DNA of 33,580 nucleotides from positions 1-33,580 of the forward strand of contig JAFSQI010000089.1 of assembly GCA_017446685.1 (NCBI GenBank), written 5' to 3'. The position numbers and the translations under genes are program-made. The notes under the pieces are model-generated. The model saw nothing but the letters and a program-made list of their open reading frames with translations, did no database searches and was not told the DNA's origin. The stretch is from Butyrivibrio sp. (lineage in GTDB: Bacteria > Bacillota > Clostridia > Lachnospirales > Lachnospiraceae). Within the stretch, counting starts at the first letter, position 1, and every line of letters starts with the position of its first letter. Of the stretch, positions 18,701 through 27,576 are shown one piece after another.

Positions 18701-21086
18701 AACTGCGGTTGTAAAGGATAAAGATGGAAATGACGTAACAAGTCAGTTCGCAGTTAAAACAACAGCAGGAAAACTTGTTATAAAACAGAGAGAAGTACTG
18801 CTTACATCAGCAAGTGATACTAAAATGTATGATGGAAAACCTCTTACTAGAAATGCGCAGACAGATATTACTGTAACAGGTGATGGTTTTGTTAAAGATG
18901 ATGGAGCTACATATAACATTACCGGAAGTCAGACTATTGTAGGAACAAGTGCTAATGAATTTACTTATACTTTAAGTGAAGGAACAAAATCATCTAACTA
19001 CAAAATTGATAAAAAGGAGGGAAATCTTACAGTAACAAACCGAGATGCAAAGTATGAGATTACAGTAAAGGCAAACAGTAATGTATTCAAATACGATGGT
19101 AGCCCAAAGACAGTAGAAGGATTAGAAACAACAAACTTTATTGTTGAGGGAAATGCATTTACGGTTGAAGGTCTTACTGCATCAGAAACTCAAACAAATG
19201 CAAATGAATCAGGATATACTGTAAATGTTATCGGAACAGCAATTGTAAAGGATGCTGATGGCAACGATGTTACAGATCAGTTTGCAGTAACACCGGAAAA
19301 CGGAAAGCTTGTAATCAATAAGAGAAAGGTTACACTTACTTCTGCAACTGATGAAAAAGAATATGATGGAAAGCCTCTTACTAGAAATGCGCAGACAGAT
19401 GTTTTGGTATCCGAAGATGGTTTTGCTGGCGATGAAGGAGCAACATACCTGATTACAGGAAGCCAGACGCTTGTTGGAAACAGTGAAAATATTTTTACTT
19501 ACGTTTTAAATGCAGGAACGAAGAAAGAAAACTATGAAATAACTCCAGCCTACGGTACGCTCACTGTAAAAAACAGGGATGCAAAGTATGAGATTACAGT
19601 TGAGGCATTGAGCTTGAATGAAACATATAACGGAAAACCAAAGGCTGTTGATGGCTTAAAAGAATCAACCGTTTCTGTAAATGGTCAGAAATTCAAAGTA
19701 AGTGGTTTGACAGCGAAAGGAGAAGGAACAAACGCAGGAAGTTATCCGGTTAATGTTATTGGTACTGCAGCAGTATTGGATGAAGACGGAAATGATGTAA
19801 CTAGTCAGTTCTCTGTAAAAACAAAAAATGGAATAATTAATATTGAAAAGGCAAAACTTACAGTTGAAACTCAGAGTGCTGAAAAGGAGTATGACGGTCG
19901 ACCTCTTACTGCAAAAGGAAAAATAACTGGATTGGTAAATGATGAAACAGTTACTTTTACAGTTACAGGCTCACAGACATCAGTTAATGAAGGAACCCCT
20001 CACGAAAATAACAATACTTATTCCCTTCTGTTTGATGGTACAGCAAAGGCTGATAACTACGAAATAACAGAAAAAATAGGTACACTTACAGTCAAAAACC
20101 GTACAAACAAGTATGTTGTTAGTGCACAAACAGATGATGTTACCATTACATACGATGGGTTAAGTCACGGAAACTTTGATTTTAGATTAGAGGCTAAGAA
20201 CAATAATTTATTAATGAATATGGTTCAGCCTGTAACAGATTTCTTTAACAATCTATTCTCATTGGTTGTAAATGGAATGGATAAGACTTCTGAAATATCC
20301 ATAGTTGCGGATGGTATGACTTATAAAGTTACCGGTGTCAAAGTTGCTACAGAAGCTACAGATGCTGGAAAATATGCAATGAAAATGGATTTTGACGAAG
20401 CTAAAGTAATAGACGCAGAGAATAATATTGTAACAGACCAGTTTAGCTTTGAAGAAGACAAAATGGGTATTCTTACAATTGAAAAGGCGCCTATAACAAT
20501 TACAACAGGATCGGCAACTAAGACATATGATGGAACCCCTCTTACAAGTCCTGATGCACAAATTGATGGACTTGTAAACGGAGAAACAGCAAGTGTAGTA
20601 GCAACAGGGACACAGACATTAGTAGGTAGTAGTGAAAATAGTTACGTAATTAGCTGGGGAGAAACTAAGTCAGATAACTATGAGATAAGTGAAAAACTAG
20701 GAACTCTGGTTATCACGGATGCGTCGACACCAACGCCAACACCTACACCTACACCAACACCGACACCTACACCAACACCAACGCCAACACCAACGCCGAC
20801 ACCTACACCAACACCGGCACCTACACCAACACCGGCACCTACACCGGCGCCGACTCCTGCAGCACCAGTACCGGTTCAGGTAGCTGATCAAGCGGTTCTC
20901 GGAGCTAGAAGAACAGACGGAGGTACAGGAAATGCCAGTGGGCAGGCAGTCCTTGGTGCTAGAAGAGGCAAGACGGAAGATGAAACAAATGAAAGCGCAA
21001 GAGTAATAGCTATAATTGTTTCAGCAGTGGCAGCAATTTCCTTATTAATTTTAGGAAAAAGGAAAGAGGACGAAGAAACAAAATAA
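12741..21086 (+). CDS. Giant repeat-rich secreted surface protein (MBG/YDG domains), copy 1
   Basis: This 2781-residue protein is probably an adhesin or cell-surface fibre. It has a signal peptide (1-33, cleavage after RAYA), then a Ser/Glu/Ala-rich segment (34-175) with EASASLSSS repeats. An InlB-like divergent B repeat follows (about 179-253, [11 protein letters not shown]...FVDWTDEDG). A conserved [18 protein letters not shown] domain (about 260-395) and Listeria-Bacteroides-type beta-grasp repeats (FIGWY, FKGWS) extend to about 675. A long central region reaches 1375. Alternating MBG/YDG modules cover about 1375-2659. The end has a TP-rich stretch, VLGARR twice (V2719 and V2737), one membrane helix and KRKEDEETK. 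There is no LPXTG motif and no sortase gene nearby. The start is ATG 12741 with GGAGGG 7 bases upstream; a TTG at 12726 is rejected. The frame is intact throughout. Ligand and attachment mechanism are unknown. Confidence 0.93.
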   Translation: MSRKKNKVLAFILAVAMVVTSFGSDLAVTRAYAVESEEDLEELKSRDIATADWEVIPDGEQDNSAVSSATEGVVNDAIEDAAVTASEAEESSAVSDTTVTEAVIDNSDVLDSTEASASLLSSDVNLNAATSFSSSEEDLEASASLSSSGEDLEASASLSSSQDESGAACSSLEEKNVTVEYRATKGGSVSVSKETVNILDEKAEFKGATATAWNDEYKFVDWTDEDGNQISTESTIIPSDISEDKIYTANFIAVEDISDKMPGIEKEGVHEGGVVVSVKAEEGIFPAGTEVVITAVSDEQALDTAKDALGENITVAKGVDISFVYEGNEIQPADFNYVHVTLALEENLEGDNFSVLHDHGSEVDVIEAEVSKDEDGKVESVEFDTNEFSIFIIAGDGENSSTDTDDGRAVATIRFYKEEINSGSNEVIFEKLVKKGDAVANPGIPTIKDNQEFIGWYIDGDNSNESNRVSFSPSDEDPSSSYIVDHVVQDEIIEVYPVIRSTYYVTFIGSDGEIARVKQVIVNKEEDKTLDLSNITIPAPAGRAFKGWSTEKDNEEKIVSSINVTTDSLMLYAIIVDAFWIRFEGNVCGGWGSTYTGPVFVENGDTLRYALSKVTTVPERTGYTFKGWSFYNEVNNTVLTEADLDTEIQDVSETFLDKKKDELYLYAVWTPNDKTKLTIIEWHQNATLDGYDYAKNWVFEGATGVTTNSTVTVAESKGKVVVSTSKDGAVKTIDKFETGFNYDTSLGSYYTIKNSEEEKNEQGEIIGNKDTTIVEATGDTVVNIYVQRKEIKVEFKLLEWVYKQTNDNYGSLYGLVGGNYVELGKYGNSWYYYGGQYRGKRYKKSLEPTDYKIFTGKYGQTYSQTNQSWPSEYQWYEEYDQDGVKGTHYTFLDSFLLDQTLYGEAAESVGHTFYHYKQNIDGSYSLDGTATTTVTGKGGKFGFTDKYNAFSVSRYLQAGSLINTNWQTWKKCHDDLANPSGEGDYSIDLKDGDNLYILHERHKFDLTLRVFDPVSGNETDTTISGIPYEQVLNDNSKVAPYAKADYTPGKKQGYSFGWYKDPLGTTPFDFSMQMPDGGAVAYGIYKPVEYTITLIPDGGTFVAGLAGLNGKDPATFMIKSTEEVDRNNLITGIKKDNYELTGWYYPNGQEFKYGRVTEDTTLIAVWRYQGYTKVVYKAGDHFSFDGGKKEFIPDYNYATDSSVVVAAPPTTTINDEVNKKYYTFIGWEVKGNQGKTYYPNDVFTINSKLIDAGEERSGVRYVVVNAVYKETGEPGGEDEKTLIIYDPNIAGQGADAGQAQITESQLKVNKSITVRGATFTKARYKQTSWNTSPDGSGLTVNFKDSLNAATIIGADNVNRAGNSNANILYAQYEPVELVVEIKGSSIECPYNNEWITNKEYTINSATYYDANDNKVTVFDFTIENVNYKGSGIKEKDVKLDANNKVIAYEIALSANDFEPKNSAYQNVRFVIDPNNSKLKLTINKRKVTLTSATAEKEYNGSPLTKNAQTDIAVTEDGFADGEGATYDITGSQTIVGSSENSFTYTLNTGTKADNYEITKVYGTLTVKNRGAKYKITVKANSNVIKYDGSPKTVEGLETTSFSIDDNTYTVSGLSASASGTDAGTYPSNVIGTPVVKDANNNDVTSQFAVGTENGQLSIEKRKVTLESASAEQKYNGKPLTKNAQTDITVTDDGFADGEGATYNITGSQTIVGKSKNTFTYSLNEGTKADNYTIVPKEGELEVKPLSDNEKLEITVQANSGTFDFDGKPKTVSGFKDNSYTINDAVFTVENLVASRTETNANESGYYVEITGTEVVKDADGNDVTAQFKVNKNRGLLVINKRYVSLTSASGSKEYDGSPLTKNELTDILVGGDGFAENDGATYNITGSQTLVGSSPNKFTYKLNEGTLLSNYTIEPFEGMLTVTNREAKYEITVEAKSKEDKYTGENHTVSGLKETTFDVAGHKYTVSGLNASASGTDAGAYPSNITGTAVVKDKDGNDVTSQFAVKTTAGKLVIKQREVLLTSASDTKMYDGKPLTRNAQTDITVTGDGFVKDDGATYNITGSQTIVGTSANEFTYTLSEGTKSSNYKIDKKEGNLTVTNRDAKYEITVKANSNVFKYDGSPKTVEGLETTNFIVEGNAFTVEGLTASETQTNANESGYTVNVIGTAIVKDADGNDVTDQFAVTPENGKLVINKRKVTLTSATDEKEYDGKPLTRNAQTDVLVSEDGFAGDEGATYLITGSQTLVGNSENIFTYVLNAGTKKENYEITPAYGTLTVKNRDAKYEITVEALSLNETYNGKPKAVDGLKESTVSVNGQKFKVSGLTAKGEGTNAGSYPVNVIGTAAVLDEDGNDVTSQFSVKTKNGIINIEKAKLTVETQSAEKEYDGRPLTAKGKITGLVNDETVTFTVTGSQTSVNEGTPHENNNTYSLLFDGTAKADNYEITEKIGTLTVKNRTNKYVVSAQTDDVTITYDGLSHGNFDFRLEAKNNNLLMNMVQPVTDFFNNLFSLVVNGMDKTSEISIVADGMTYKVTGVKVATEATDAGKYAMKMDFDEAKVIDAENNIVTDQFSFEEDKMGILTIEKAPITITTGSATKTYDGTPLTSPDAQIDGLVNGETASVVATGTQTLVGSSENSYVISWGETKSDNYEISEKLGTLVITDASTPTPTPTPTPTPTPTPTPTPTPTPTPTPTPAPTPTPAPTPAPTPAAPVPVQVADQAVLGARRTDGGTGNASGQAVLGARRGKTEDETNESARVIAIIVSAVAAISLLILGKRKEDEETK
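13149..13226 (+). repeat. 39-bp tandem repeat encoding [12 protein letters not shown]
   Basis: Two adjacent 39-base units (13149-13187 and 13188-13226) encode near-identical 13-residue Ser-rich segments, and a degenerate relative (EASASLLSS) lies just upstream. The unit is a multiple of three, so copy-number change would keep the frame. The segment lies just after the signal peptide of the giant protein. Confidence 0.75.
17193..20718 (+). repeat. Tandem MBG/YDG supermodules (A1-B1 to A6-B6, then A7)
   Basis: Two module types alternate. Type A (about 85 residues) carries [23 protein letters not shown] and NYEI..GTLTV. Type B (about 90 residues) carries [23 protein letters not shown] and [13 protein letters not shown]. 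Type A starts at 17193, 17721, 18261, 18789, 19323, 19851 and 20487, giving a period of 528-540 bases except the last pair (636). Some copies are almost identical at DNA level: A1 with A2 around [10 protein letters not shown], and B1 with B4 around [17 protein letters not shown]. The second giant protein has only one B-like and one A-like unit at the matching place. Confidence 0.9.
20727..20874 (+). repeat. Thr-Pro dipeptide repeat (wall-spanning stretch)
   Basis: About 48 codons alternate Thr and Pro, drifting to Ala-Pro near the end, built on 6-base units of the ACACCA/ACACCG kind. It separates the MBG array from the VLGARR-membrane segment and probably crosses the cell wall. It is prone to slippage in whole codon pairs. 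Confidence 0.9.
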
Positions 21087-21103
21087 AGAAAATATTGATT
21101 TTG

Positions 21104-21136
21104 GAGGCTGATCAAATGATCAGCCTCTATTTTTTT
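21104..21136 (+). terminator. Terminator after giant surface gene 1
   Basis: A perfect 10-bp stem (GAGGCTGATC at 21104-21113, GATCAGCCTC at 21118-21127) with loop AAAT is followed by TATTTTTTT. It begins 17 bases after the stop and closes the first module. Confidence 0.92.
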
Positions 21137-21185
21137 AAATGTGTTTAAATTGTGAATGAACATACACAATTAGATGAAAATATGA

Positions 21186-21215
21186 TTGGTTTTATGATTG
21201 TTGATTTTTTATAAT
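21186..21215 (+). promoter_or_regulatory. Promoter for the second surface-protein module
   Basis: TTGGTT (21186-21191) and TATAAT (21210-21215) are 18 bases apart, giving a predicted leader of about 15 bases before ATG 21237, just enough to hold the GGGGG ribosome site. Upstream lies ATTGTG(21149-21154)...CACAAT(21165-21170), a possible operator that shares its core with the region before the first module. Confidence 0.5.
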
Positions 21216-21236
21216 ATTTGACGTTGGGGGATAAAG

Positions 21237-21467
21237 ATGAAAAAGGAAAATATGATAAAAAATAGTAATACTGATAATTCTAAAAAAAACGGGACTTTTA
21301 TAGTAAAGGTTGAAAAATGTCAGAATGAAACCTGGCAGGGGCAGGTTATTTGGGCAGATGAAAACAAATCCCAGTACTTTAGAAGCGCAATGGAACTTAT
21401 AAAGATGATGGATAATGCATTGCAGAAAAGGCAAATGATAGAAAATATAGATAGAAAATATAGATAG
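21237..21467 (+). CDS. Small conserved protein, partner of the giant surface protein (copy 2)
   Basis: This 76-residue paralogue of the 12480-12716 product has the same core (NGTFIVKVE, CQN, TWQG, WADENKSQ, FRSAMELIKMMD). The N-terminal 17 and C-terminal 10 residues differ, while the middle is strongly conserved, which supports a real protein under selection. There is no signal peptide. GGGGG precedes ATG 21237 by 6 bases. The last residues (about ENIDRKYR) and the stop are encoded by a 13-base tandem repeat running into the intergenic gap. The gene is followed 61 bases later by the second giant surface-protein gene. Function is not recognised. Confidence 0.85.
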   Translation: MKKENMIKNSNTDNSKKNGTFIVKVEKCQNETWQGQVIWADENKSQYFRSAMELIKMMDNALQKRQMIENIDRKYR

Positions 21468-21485
21468 AAAATATAGATAGAAAAG
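21438..21485 (+). repeat. 13-bp tandem repeat across the end of the small gene
   Basis: The unit ATAGAAAATATAG occurs three times in direct succession (21438-21450, 21451-21463, 21464-21476), followed by a partial unit (to 21485). The array covers the last codons and stop of the small gene and the leader of the giant gene. Because 13 is not a multiple of 3, slippage would change the small protein's C-terminus. Confidence 0.9.
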
Positions 21486-21528
21486 TATCTGTTTAAAATA
21501 GATTTTGTGGAGGAGAGGTAGAAAGAGG

Positions 21529-24500
21529 ATGAAAAAGAAAAAGAATGTAATTTCGATTCTTCTTGCGCTTGCACTTATTACTACTTCATTTGGTAGTGAT
21601 TATGGAGCATCAAGGGCTTACGCTATTGAAAACGAAGATGGAATGCAGAATATAGCAGAAGACGAAATTAAAACAGTCGAGTGGGAAAAAGTACTTGAAG
21701 ATGGTGACAGCTTAAACGAAGCATCCGGGACATTGTCAGAATCAAGTGAAATGGAAGTAAATGAGGATTTTGAGTCTGATATATCGACAGAATCAGAGTC
21801 ATCTGTAGATGATTCTATAGCTGCAAGCTCAGAATATGTCGAGGGAGTGATAGCATCTGATTCTTCCGAAGAAATATCAAATTGTGAAGCTGCAGAAACA
21901 TCTAGCGACTCAAACGAAGGTTCTTCAGTATATGCAGCAGAAGAAGCTTCAAGTGATGCGACTGAAGGCATTTCTAATGATGCCAGTGGGGAAGCTTCTT
22001 TGGAAGAAAAGCTGGTTACTATAAGCTATAATGCTACAAAGGGTGGTTCAGTTTCAAATAGAAAAGAAACTATAAACCTTAATTCCAGTGAATCTATTCC
22101 AGAGGGTGCTACAGCAACACCGTGGAATGATGAATATGCATTTACATATTGGACAGATGAAGACGGAAACCAGATTTCATCGGAGGCAACGTTAGTACCT
22201 GATGAGGTTACAGAGGATACAGTCTATACAGCTAACTTTGTTTCAATAGAAACAATTTCAGATACAATGCCAGCTATTGTGGTAAATGATGTACATAAGG
22301 GTGGATTTATTGTGTCGGTAAATGCGGAGGAAGGACTTTTTCCTGCAGGTACAGAAGTTGTTATTACAGAGATATCCGATTCACAGGCACTTGATACTGC
22401 CAAGGATACTCTTGGAGATACAGTTACATCTGCAAAAGCAGTAGATATAAAGTTTGTTTATGGTGAAAATGAAATACAGCCTGTTGATTTTCAGTATGTT
22501 CATATTTCACTTTCTCTTGAAGATACAATTGAAGGCGAATCTTTCACAGTCCTCCATGAGCATGCAGGTGACGTAAAAGAGATAAAGAATGCTAACGTAA
22601 GTACAGAAGATGTTAACAATGATTCTTCTGATAATACACAAATTGCTACAGCGGCAGAATTTGATGTAAATCAATTTTCTATTTTTATTATTGCCGGACA
22701 AGGTGACAATTCAAGCGATGACTCGGATGATGGCAGATCAGTTGCAACAATCAGGTTTTACAAAGATTTAAAGGATTCCTCCGATAATGAAATAATCTTT
22801 GAAAAGAAAGTAAAGCAGGGAGATACTATTTTAAATCCCGGAATGCCCCAAATTTCAGATAATCAGGAGTTTGTGGGATGGTATATAGAAGGCGATACAA
22901 CAAGCGAAGATAATAAAATCGCTTTTTCACCATCAGATGATAATCCAAAGAGTACATATACAATAGGATATGTACAGCAGGATGCAGAGGTCAATGTATA
23001 TCCGGTTGTCAGAACATCATATTATATTACTTTTGTTGGTTCAGATGGCGAGATTATAAAAGTTATTAAAGTAACTGTAGAAAACGAAGAAGACAAATAC
23101 TATGATGTTACAACAGAAGAAGCAACTGCCGGAGCAGGAAAAGAGTTCAAAGGTTGGTCAACTGTAAAAGGTGATTTAAACAGCATTGTAAAAACAGTTG
23201 ATGTAACACAGGGAAATCTGATCTTGTACGCAACAGTAGTAGATGCTTATTGGATAAGATTTGATGGAAATGGAAGTGGATCTACATACACGGATCCTGT
23301 ATATGCAGAAAATGGCGAAACACTTAAAACTGCATTAAATAGAGTTGCTTCTGTCCCTGAAAGAACAGGCTATGAATTTAAAGGCTGGTCTTTTGGAAAG
23401 TCATCAGATAATAAAGTGCTTACTGAAGATGAATTAAATACCCAGATTCAGGATGTAGCAACTTTAGACAATGAGAAAAAGGAACTATATCTTTATGCAG
23501 TATGGCAGGCTAAAGATAAAACAAAGATAACAATTATTGAATGGCATCAGAATATAACTTTAGATGATTATGATTATGCTAACAGCTATGAAAAAGAAGT
23601 AACAGCGGGAAGTACAATAAGTGTATTGGAAGATAACGGGAAAGTTACTATTAGTACTTCTGCAGGTGACGATGATATTGTAATAAGTAGTTTTTCAAAG
23701 GGATTTACATATGACAAATCAAATGGAAGCTACTATACAATTACAGAAACAGAGAGCGATGCTGCTGGAAATGTAGTCAATAAAGATACATCGATTGCAG
23801 ATGCATCCGGTAATACTGTTGTAAATATCTATGAACAGCGTGAAAAGATCACGTTGACCTTTAAAATATATAAGGATGGAGAATGGACAACATATAAAAC
23901 TATTACCAAAGGATATGGACAAACTTTGGATACTACTGATAGCAAATGGCCGGATGAGTATAGTTGGTATGTTAGTTATGAAGGAAGCAAAACAAAAGGT
24001 ACGCATGTAACTTTTTTGAATGCCCTTTTGTTTGATCTGACAATGTATGGTGAGGCTAATCCTACATCTGGTCATAAGTTCTATCATTTCAAACAGAATA
24101 TTGACGGAACTTATGATATTGATGAGTCTATGGCAACGAATGTAGGAATTGGACCGGGTGATGGTTTTGATTTTTACGATAAATATAATGCCTTTTCTGT
24201 AGTAAGATATTTAAAGGCATCAAGTATCACAAATACCGATTGGGAAAACTGGAATCAGTGCTATGATTCACAGAAAAACTCTGTAGGAACAGGTGATACA
24301 AAAACAAAGTTGGCAAAAGATGATAACCTATATATTCTTCATGAGAGACATAAGTTTGATCTTGTTCTTAAAATAACAGATCCTGTAACAGGAGAAGTTA
24401 AAGAGGAAAAGGTAACAGATATACCATTTGAGCAGGTATTGGAAGACAATACTGATGTTCAGGAAAAAAGATATGCGGAAGAAGGATATACTCCTGAGGA

Positions 24501-26478
24501 AAAGCAGGGATATACATTTGCATGGTATAAAGATCCTACAGGCACAACAAAATTTGACTTTTCAATGCAGATGCCGGATGGAGGAGTTGTTGCATATGGT
24601 ATTTATAGACCGGTGACTTATGAAATAAGACTCCATCCAAACGGAGGTGAGTTTATATCTGGTTTACAAGATGCTGAGTATAATGTAAGTGGCGCGGACG
24701 AAGATCTTTCTTCAAGAAGTATTTATGTATTGTCAACTCAGGATGTAGAACGCAATAAGCTTTTAACAGGAATTAAAAAAGATGGCTATGAGTTTGTGGG
24801 CTGGTTTTACAACACAGAAAACAATAATGAGTTTAAATATGGAAGAGTAACTGAGTTTACAGATCTTGTTGCTTTATGGCGCAGCCAGGGATATACAAAG
24901 GTTGTATTTAAAGCAGGAGAACATGGAAGTTATGCGGGCAATGAGAAAGAATATATTCCAGAATACAACTATGCCACAAATTCTGCAGTGGTTGTTGCTG
25001 CACCACCAACTCATATTTTAAATGACGAAGAAAATAAGAAGTACTATACATTTATCGGTTGGGAAATTCAGGGAAATGATGGAACCATTTTCTACCCCAA
25101 TGATGCATTTACTATCGAAGACAAAATAATCAATGCCGGTGAAATTAGAGTTGAGAATGGTAAAGAAATAAGATATGTTGTGGCCAATGCAGTATATCTG
25201 GAAAGTAGCGAACCAGGTGGTGTTGATGAGCTTACATCAATTATCTATGATCCTAATATTGAAGTTGCAGGAGCTGATTTTGGTCAGAGCCAGGTAAAAG
25301 AAGATAATAATCTGAAAATCAATAATAGTGTAAAGGCAAAGGAAGCTCTTTTTACAAAGAAAGGTTACATACAGACATCATGGAATACAATGCCTGACGG
25401 AACTGGTCTTGAAGTACCTCTTGGTGCAGAAATAGCGGCTGATAATATTGATAGAATTAAAAACAGTAAGAGTAATATTCTTTATGCGCAATATGAAGCT
25501 GCCCAGATAACTGTAGAAATAGAGGGAACAACTAAAGAAGAAACTTATAATGGTAAAGAATATACAAATGCTGATTATATAGTTTCAAGAGCTTATTATT
25601 TTGATAATGCAGGTAGAGAAATAGCTATTAATAAAGATGACCTGGCTATCAATTACATTGGCGATGGTGTCAAGGGAACGGATGTAAAACTTGACAGTAA
25701 AGGCAATATAATAGCATATGAAGAGGTGATTGCAGCAACAGATTTTGAATCAAAATCTGTGCGATATCCAAAGGTTTCTTTCAAGATTTCAGATAATAAC
25801 CTGTTAAAGCTTAAAATATCTCCTAAGCAGCTTAGTGTAACAACTGGTTCAGCAAAGAAAAAATACGATGGAACGGCAATTACAAATTCAGTAACGACAG
25901 TTTCTGGACTTGTAGATGGTGAGACGGCAATAGCTGTTGCGACAGGTTCACAAACTGAAGTCGGAATCAGTCAAAACAGTTATTATATGTCGTGGGGTAC
26001 GGCTAAGAAAACGAACTATATTGTTGCTATAGAGAAACTTGGAACTTTGGAAATTTACGATGATAGTGTGCCGGTAGATCCGACACCTACGCCGGTAGAT
26101 CCGACACCAACACCGGTAGATCCAACACCAACGCCGGTAGATCCGACACCAACACCGGTAGATCCGACACCTACACCAGTGGATTCTACACCGACATCTA
26201 GTGTTACAGAGTCAGATACATCTTTAACGCCGGAAATAGAATCAGAACCTGTTGCATCTGTTGTTATTCCGGTACCTGTGGTTGATCAGGCAGTGTTAGG
26301 GGCCAGAAGAGAGACAATAAGTAGTATTGATTTGCCGGAAGTACTCGGAGCAAGAAGACCAAGTACTGAGGATGAGACAAATGATACTGCAAGAATGGTT
26401 GTTGTAGTGATTGCAGCAGGCATAGTAATAACACTACTTTTAGCTGGCAAAAGAAAAAAAGAAAACGAAAAACAGTAA
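21529..26478 (+). CDS. Giant secreted surface protein, copy 2 (short form)
   Basis: This 1649-residue paralogue of the 2781-residue protein is collinear with it. The signal peptide is 1-32 (cleavage after RAYA), followed by an acidic Ser-rich segment to about 160. The InlB-like repeat follows (GGSVSNRKETI...[11 protein letters not shown], about 163-238), then the conserved [13 protein letters not shown] domain and the beta-grasp FVGWY and FKGWS repeats. The same [24 protein letters not shown] and SMQMPDGG blocks form the central region. Near the C-terminus it has one B-like unit and one A-like unit (GSAKKKYDGTAIT), then six PVD(P/S)TPT repeats. VLGARR occurs twice (26293-26310 and 26341-26358), then a membrane helix and KRKKENEKQ. 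The start is ATG 21529 with AGAGG 10 bases upstream; TTG 21505 is rejected. There is no LPXTG. It is probably a surface adhesin. Confidence 0.92.
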   Translation: MKKKKNVISILLALALITTSFGSDYGASRAYAIENEDGMQNIAEDEIKTVEWEKVLEDGDSLNEASGTLSESSEMEVNEDFESDISTESESSVDDSIAASSEYVEGVIASDSSEEISNCEAAETSSDSNEGSSVYAAEEASSDATEGISNDASGEASLEEKLVTISYNATKGGSVSNRKETINLNSSESIPEGATATPWNDEYAFTYWTDEDGNQISSEATLVPDEVTEDTVYTANFVSIETISDTMPAIVVNDVHKGGFIVSVNAEEGLFPAGTEVVITEISDSQALDTAKDTLGDTVTSAKAVDIKFVYGENEIQPVDFQYVHISLSLEDTIEGESFTVLHEHAGDVKEIKNANVSTEDVNNDSSDNTQIATAAEFDVNQFSIFIIAGQGDNSSDDSDDGRSVATIRFYKDLKDSSDNEIIFEKKVKQGDTILNPGMPQISDNQEFVGWYIEGDTTSEDNKIAFSPSDDNPKSTYTIGYVQQDAEVNVYPVVRTSYYITFVGSDGEIIKVIKVTVENEEDKYYDVTTEEATAGAGKEFKGWSTVKGDLNSIVKTVDVTQGNLILYATVVDAYWIRFDGNGSGSTYTDPVYAENGETLKTALNRVASVPERTGYEFKGWSFGKSSDNKVLTEDELNTQIQDVATLDNEKKELYLYAVWQAKDKTKITIIEWHQNITLDDYDYANSYEKEVTAGSTISVLEDNGKVTISTSAGDDDIVISSFSKGFTYDKSNGSYYTITETESDAAGNVVNKDTSIADASGNTVVNIYEQREKITLTFKIYKDGEWTTYKTITKGYGQTLDTTDSKWPDEYSWYVSYEGSKTKGTHVTFLNALLFDLTMYGEANPTSGHKFYHFKQNIDGTYDIDESMATNVGIGPGDGFDFYDKYNAFSVVRYLKASSITNTDWENWNQCYDSQKNSVGTGDTKTKLAKDDNLYILHERHKFDLVLKITDPVTGEVKEEKVTDIPFEQVLEDNTDVQEKRYAEEGYTPEEKQGYTFAWYKDPTGTTKFDFSMQMPDGGVVAYGIYRPVTYEIRLHPNGGEFISGLQDAEYNVSGADEDLSSRSIYVLSTQDVERNKLLTGIKKDGYEFVGWFYNTENNNEFKYGRVTEFTDLVALWRSQGYTKVVFKAGEHGSYAGNEKEYIPEYNYATNSAVVVAAPPTHILNDEENKKYYTFIGWEIQGNDGTIFYPNDAFTIEDKIINAGEIRVENGKEIRYVVANAVYLESSEPGGVDELTSIIYDPNIEVAGADFGQSQVKEDNNLKINNSVKAKEALFTKKGYIQTSWNTMPDGTGLEVPLGAEIAADNIDRIKNSKSNILYAQYEAAQITVEIEGTTKEETYNGKEYTNADYIVSRAYYFDNAGREIAINKDDLAINYIGDGVKGTDVKLDSKGNIIAYEEVIAATDFESKSVRYPKVSFKISDNNLLKLKISPKQLSVTTGSAKKKYDGTAITNSVTTVSGLVDGETAIAVATGSQTEVGISQNSYYMSWGTAKKTNYIVAIEKLGTLEIYDDSVPVDPTPTPVDPTPTPVDPTPTPVDPTPTPVDPTPTPVDSTPTSSVTESDTSLTPEIESEPVASVVIPVPVVDQAVLGARRETISSIDLPEVLGARRPSTEDETNDTARMVVVVIAAGIVITLLLAGKRKKENEKQ
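26071..26196 (+). repeat. 21-bp tandem repeat encoding PVDPTPT
   Basis: Six head-to-tail 21-base units encode five PVDPTPT and one PVDSTPT heptapeptides. The units differ at a few third positions only. It replaces the TP dipeptide stretch of the first giant protein at the same position before the VLGARR segment. Confidence 0.95.
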
Positions 26479-26494
26479 ATTTTTTCAAAAATAA

Positions 26495-26530
26495 AGGTGG
26501 GAAGTCATATAAGTGGCTGCCCACTTTTTT
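26495..26530 (+). terminator. Terminator after giant surface gene 2
   Basis: GTGGG (26497-26501) pairs with CCCAC (26520-26524), with a further inner pairing AGTCA/TGGCT, and is followed by six T residues. It closes the second module 17 bases after the stop. Confidence 0.8.
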
Positions 26531-26586
26531 ACTTTGTGATATCATTAAATTAGTACTTCATGAAAAAAACCGGAGGCAAAACCGTT

Positions 26587-27576
26587 TTGCTAAAAGAAAT
26601 TCTTTTTATATTAAAAGAAAGCACAATAAATGACAGTGAGCTATATGGGGAGTTTGAGCGGACTGCATCGTATATTGAAGAGAACAATTTTATAGTAAAA
26701 ATACAAAGTGAAGAATCGGATAAATGGATTGCGACATACGAAAAAGGAAATTTAGAAGATGATTTAGAACAGTGTTCTTGTGTGAGTAATGAAGATGGAA
26801 ACATTGCTATTTCTAAAGAAAAAATTCTAGTGGTGTGTGATAATCCTGAAAAGGCAAAAGAGCTTTCAAAGCGTGGTTTTTACTGTATAGGAGTGCAGCA
26901 CAAGCAAAATACAAATGATGAATTTACTGAAGTAAAATATGTTTTTACAGAATTAGAAGAAGTAGATATAGATTCTTTTGTAAAGGTATATCAGAGATAT
27001 GCAAACGAGCCGTGGGAAGTTATAAAAACTGACAGGCTTATTATTCGTGAGACAACAGTTGATGATGTTGATGAATTTTATAAACTGTATAAAGAACCGG
27101 AAATGACTCAGTATATGGAAGGATTATTTGAAAATCCTGAGGATGAAAAACGTTATCAGAAAGACTACATTGAAAAAGTATATGGACTTTTGGGATTTGG
27201 AGTCTGGACACTGGTAAAGGCATCAGACAATACGGTTATAGGAAGAGCCGGATATTCCATAAGAAATGGATTTGATGAAATAGAACTAGGTTTTTTGATA
27301 GGAAAAAAATATCAAAGACAAGGCTATGCATTTGAGGCATGTAAAGCAATTCTGGAATATGGGCGAGATGTCTTGAATTTTGATAAGGTTCAGACCCTTG
27401 TGAAAAAAGAAAATCAAATATCCATAAATTTATGTAAAAAGCTTGGATTTAAGGAAATAGAGGAAGTGACAGTGGAAGAAAATATTTATGGTAACGGATA
27501 CAGTGGTCCCGATACGGTGAATTTCAGCGAAGCAAAGTATGGCAAGTATTTAAAGATGGATATTCAATTGAACTAA
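26587..27576 (+). CDS. GNAT N-acetyltransferase with extra N-terminal domain
   Basis: The C-terminal half (about residues 145-329 from this start) is a RimJ/RimL-type GNAT acetyltransferase that would move acetyl from acetyl-CoA to an amine. It shows TDRLIIRETTVDDVDEFY, IGRAGYSIRNG, ELGFLIGKKYQRQGYAFEA (acetyl-CoA loop) and ISINLCKKLGFKEIEE. The N-terminal 140 residues hold a Rossmann/HAD-like segment (KILVVCDNPEKAKELSKRGF) without a recognised active site. I recall similar fusions in Lachnospiraceae. The start is uncertain. ATG 26560 has no ribosome site, while TTG 26587 has GGAGG 10 bases upstream, so I prefer TTG; the ATG would add 9 residues (MKKTGGKTV). The acceptor substrate is unknown. 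It stands alone between terminators. Confidence 0.8.
   Translation: MLKEILFILKESTINDSELYGEFERTASYIEENNFIVKIQSEESDKWIATYEKGNLEDDLEQCSCVSNEDGNIAISKEKILVVCDNPEKAKELSKRGFYCIGVQHKQNTNDEFTEVKYVFTELEEVDIDSFVKVYQRYANEPWEVIKTDRLIIRETTVDDVDEFYKLYKEPEMTQYMEGLFENPEDEKRYQKDYIEKVYGLLGFGVWTLVKASDNTVIGRAGYSIRNGFDEIELGFLIGKKYQRQGYAFEACKAILEYGRDVLNFDKVQTLVKKENQISINLCKKLGFKEIEEVTVEENIYGNGYSGPDTVNFSEAKYGKYLKMDIQLN

Noticed and set aside
19851-20486. Frameshift suspected in the irregular A6-B6 pair (636 instead of about 530 bases)
   Set aside because: The frame stays open and the extra residues form a continuous insertion (around [20 protein letters not shown]) within B6, not a shift.
17193-20718. Possible CRISPR array or satellite because of regular spacing
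   Set aside because: The period is 528-540 bases, there is one continuous reading frame, and no short identical repeats with unique spacers; it encodes protein modules.
20721-21086. LPXTG sortase signal in the giant proteins
   Set aside because: No LPxTG or close variant such as NPQTN is present before the membrane helix in either protein.
21618-21971. Open frame of 117 codons on the minus strand
   Set aside because: It is the same low-complexity shadow at the matching place of the second giant gene.
26071-26196. 21-base tandem repeats as a possible iteron or origin
   Set aside because: They are in frame and encode PVDPTPT heptapeptides inside the surface protein, with variation at third positions as expected for coding DNA.
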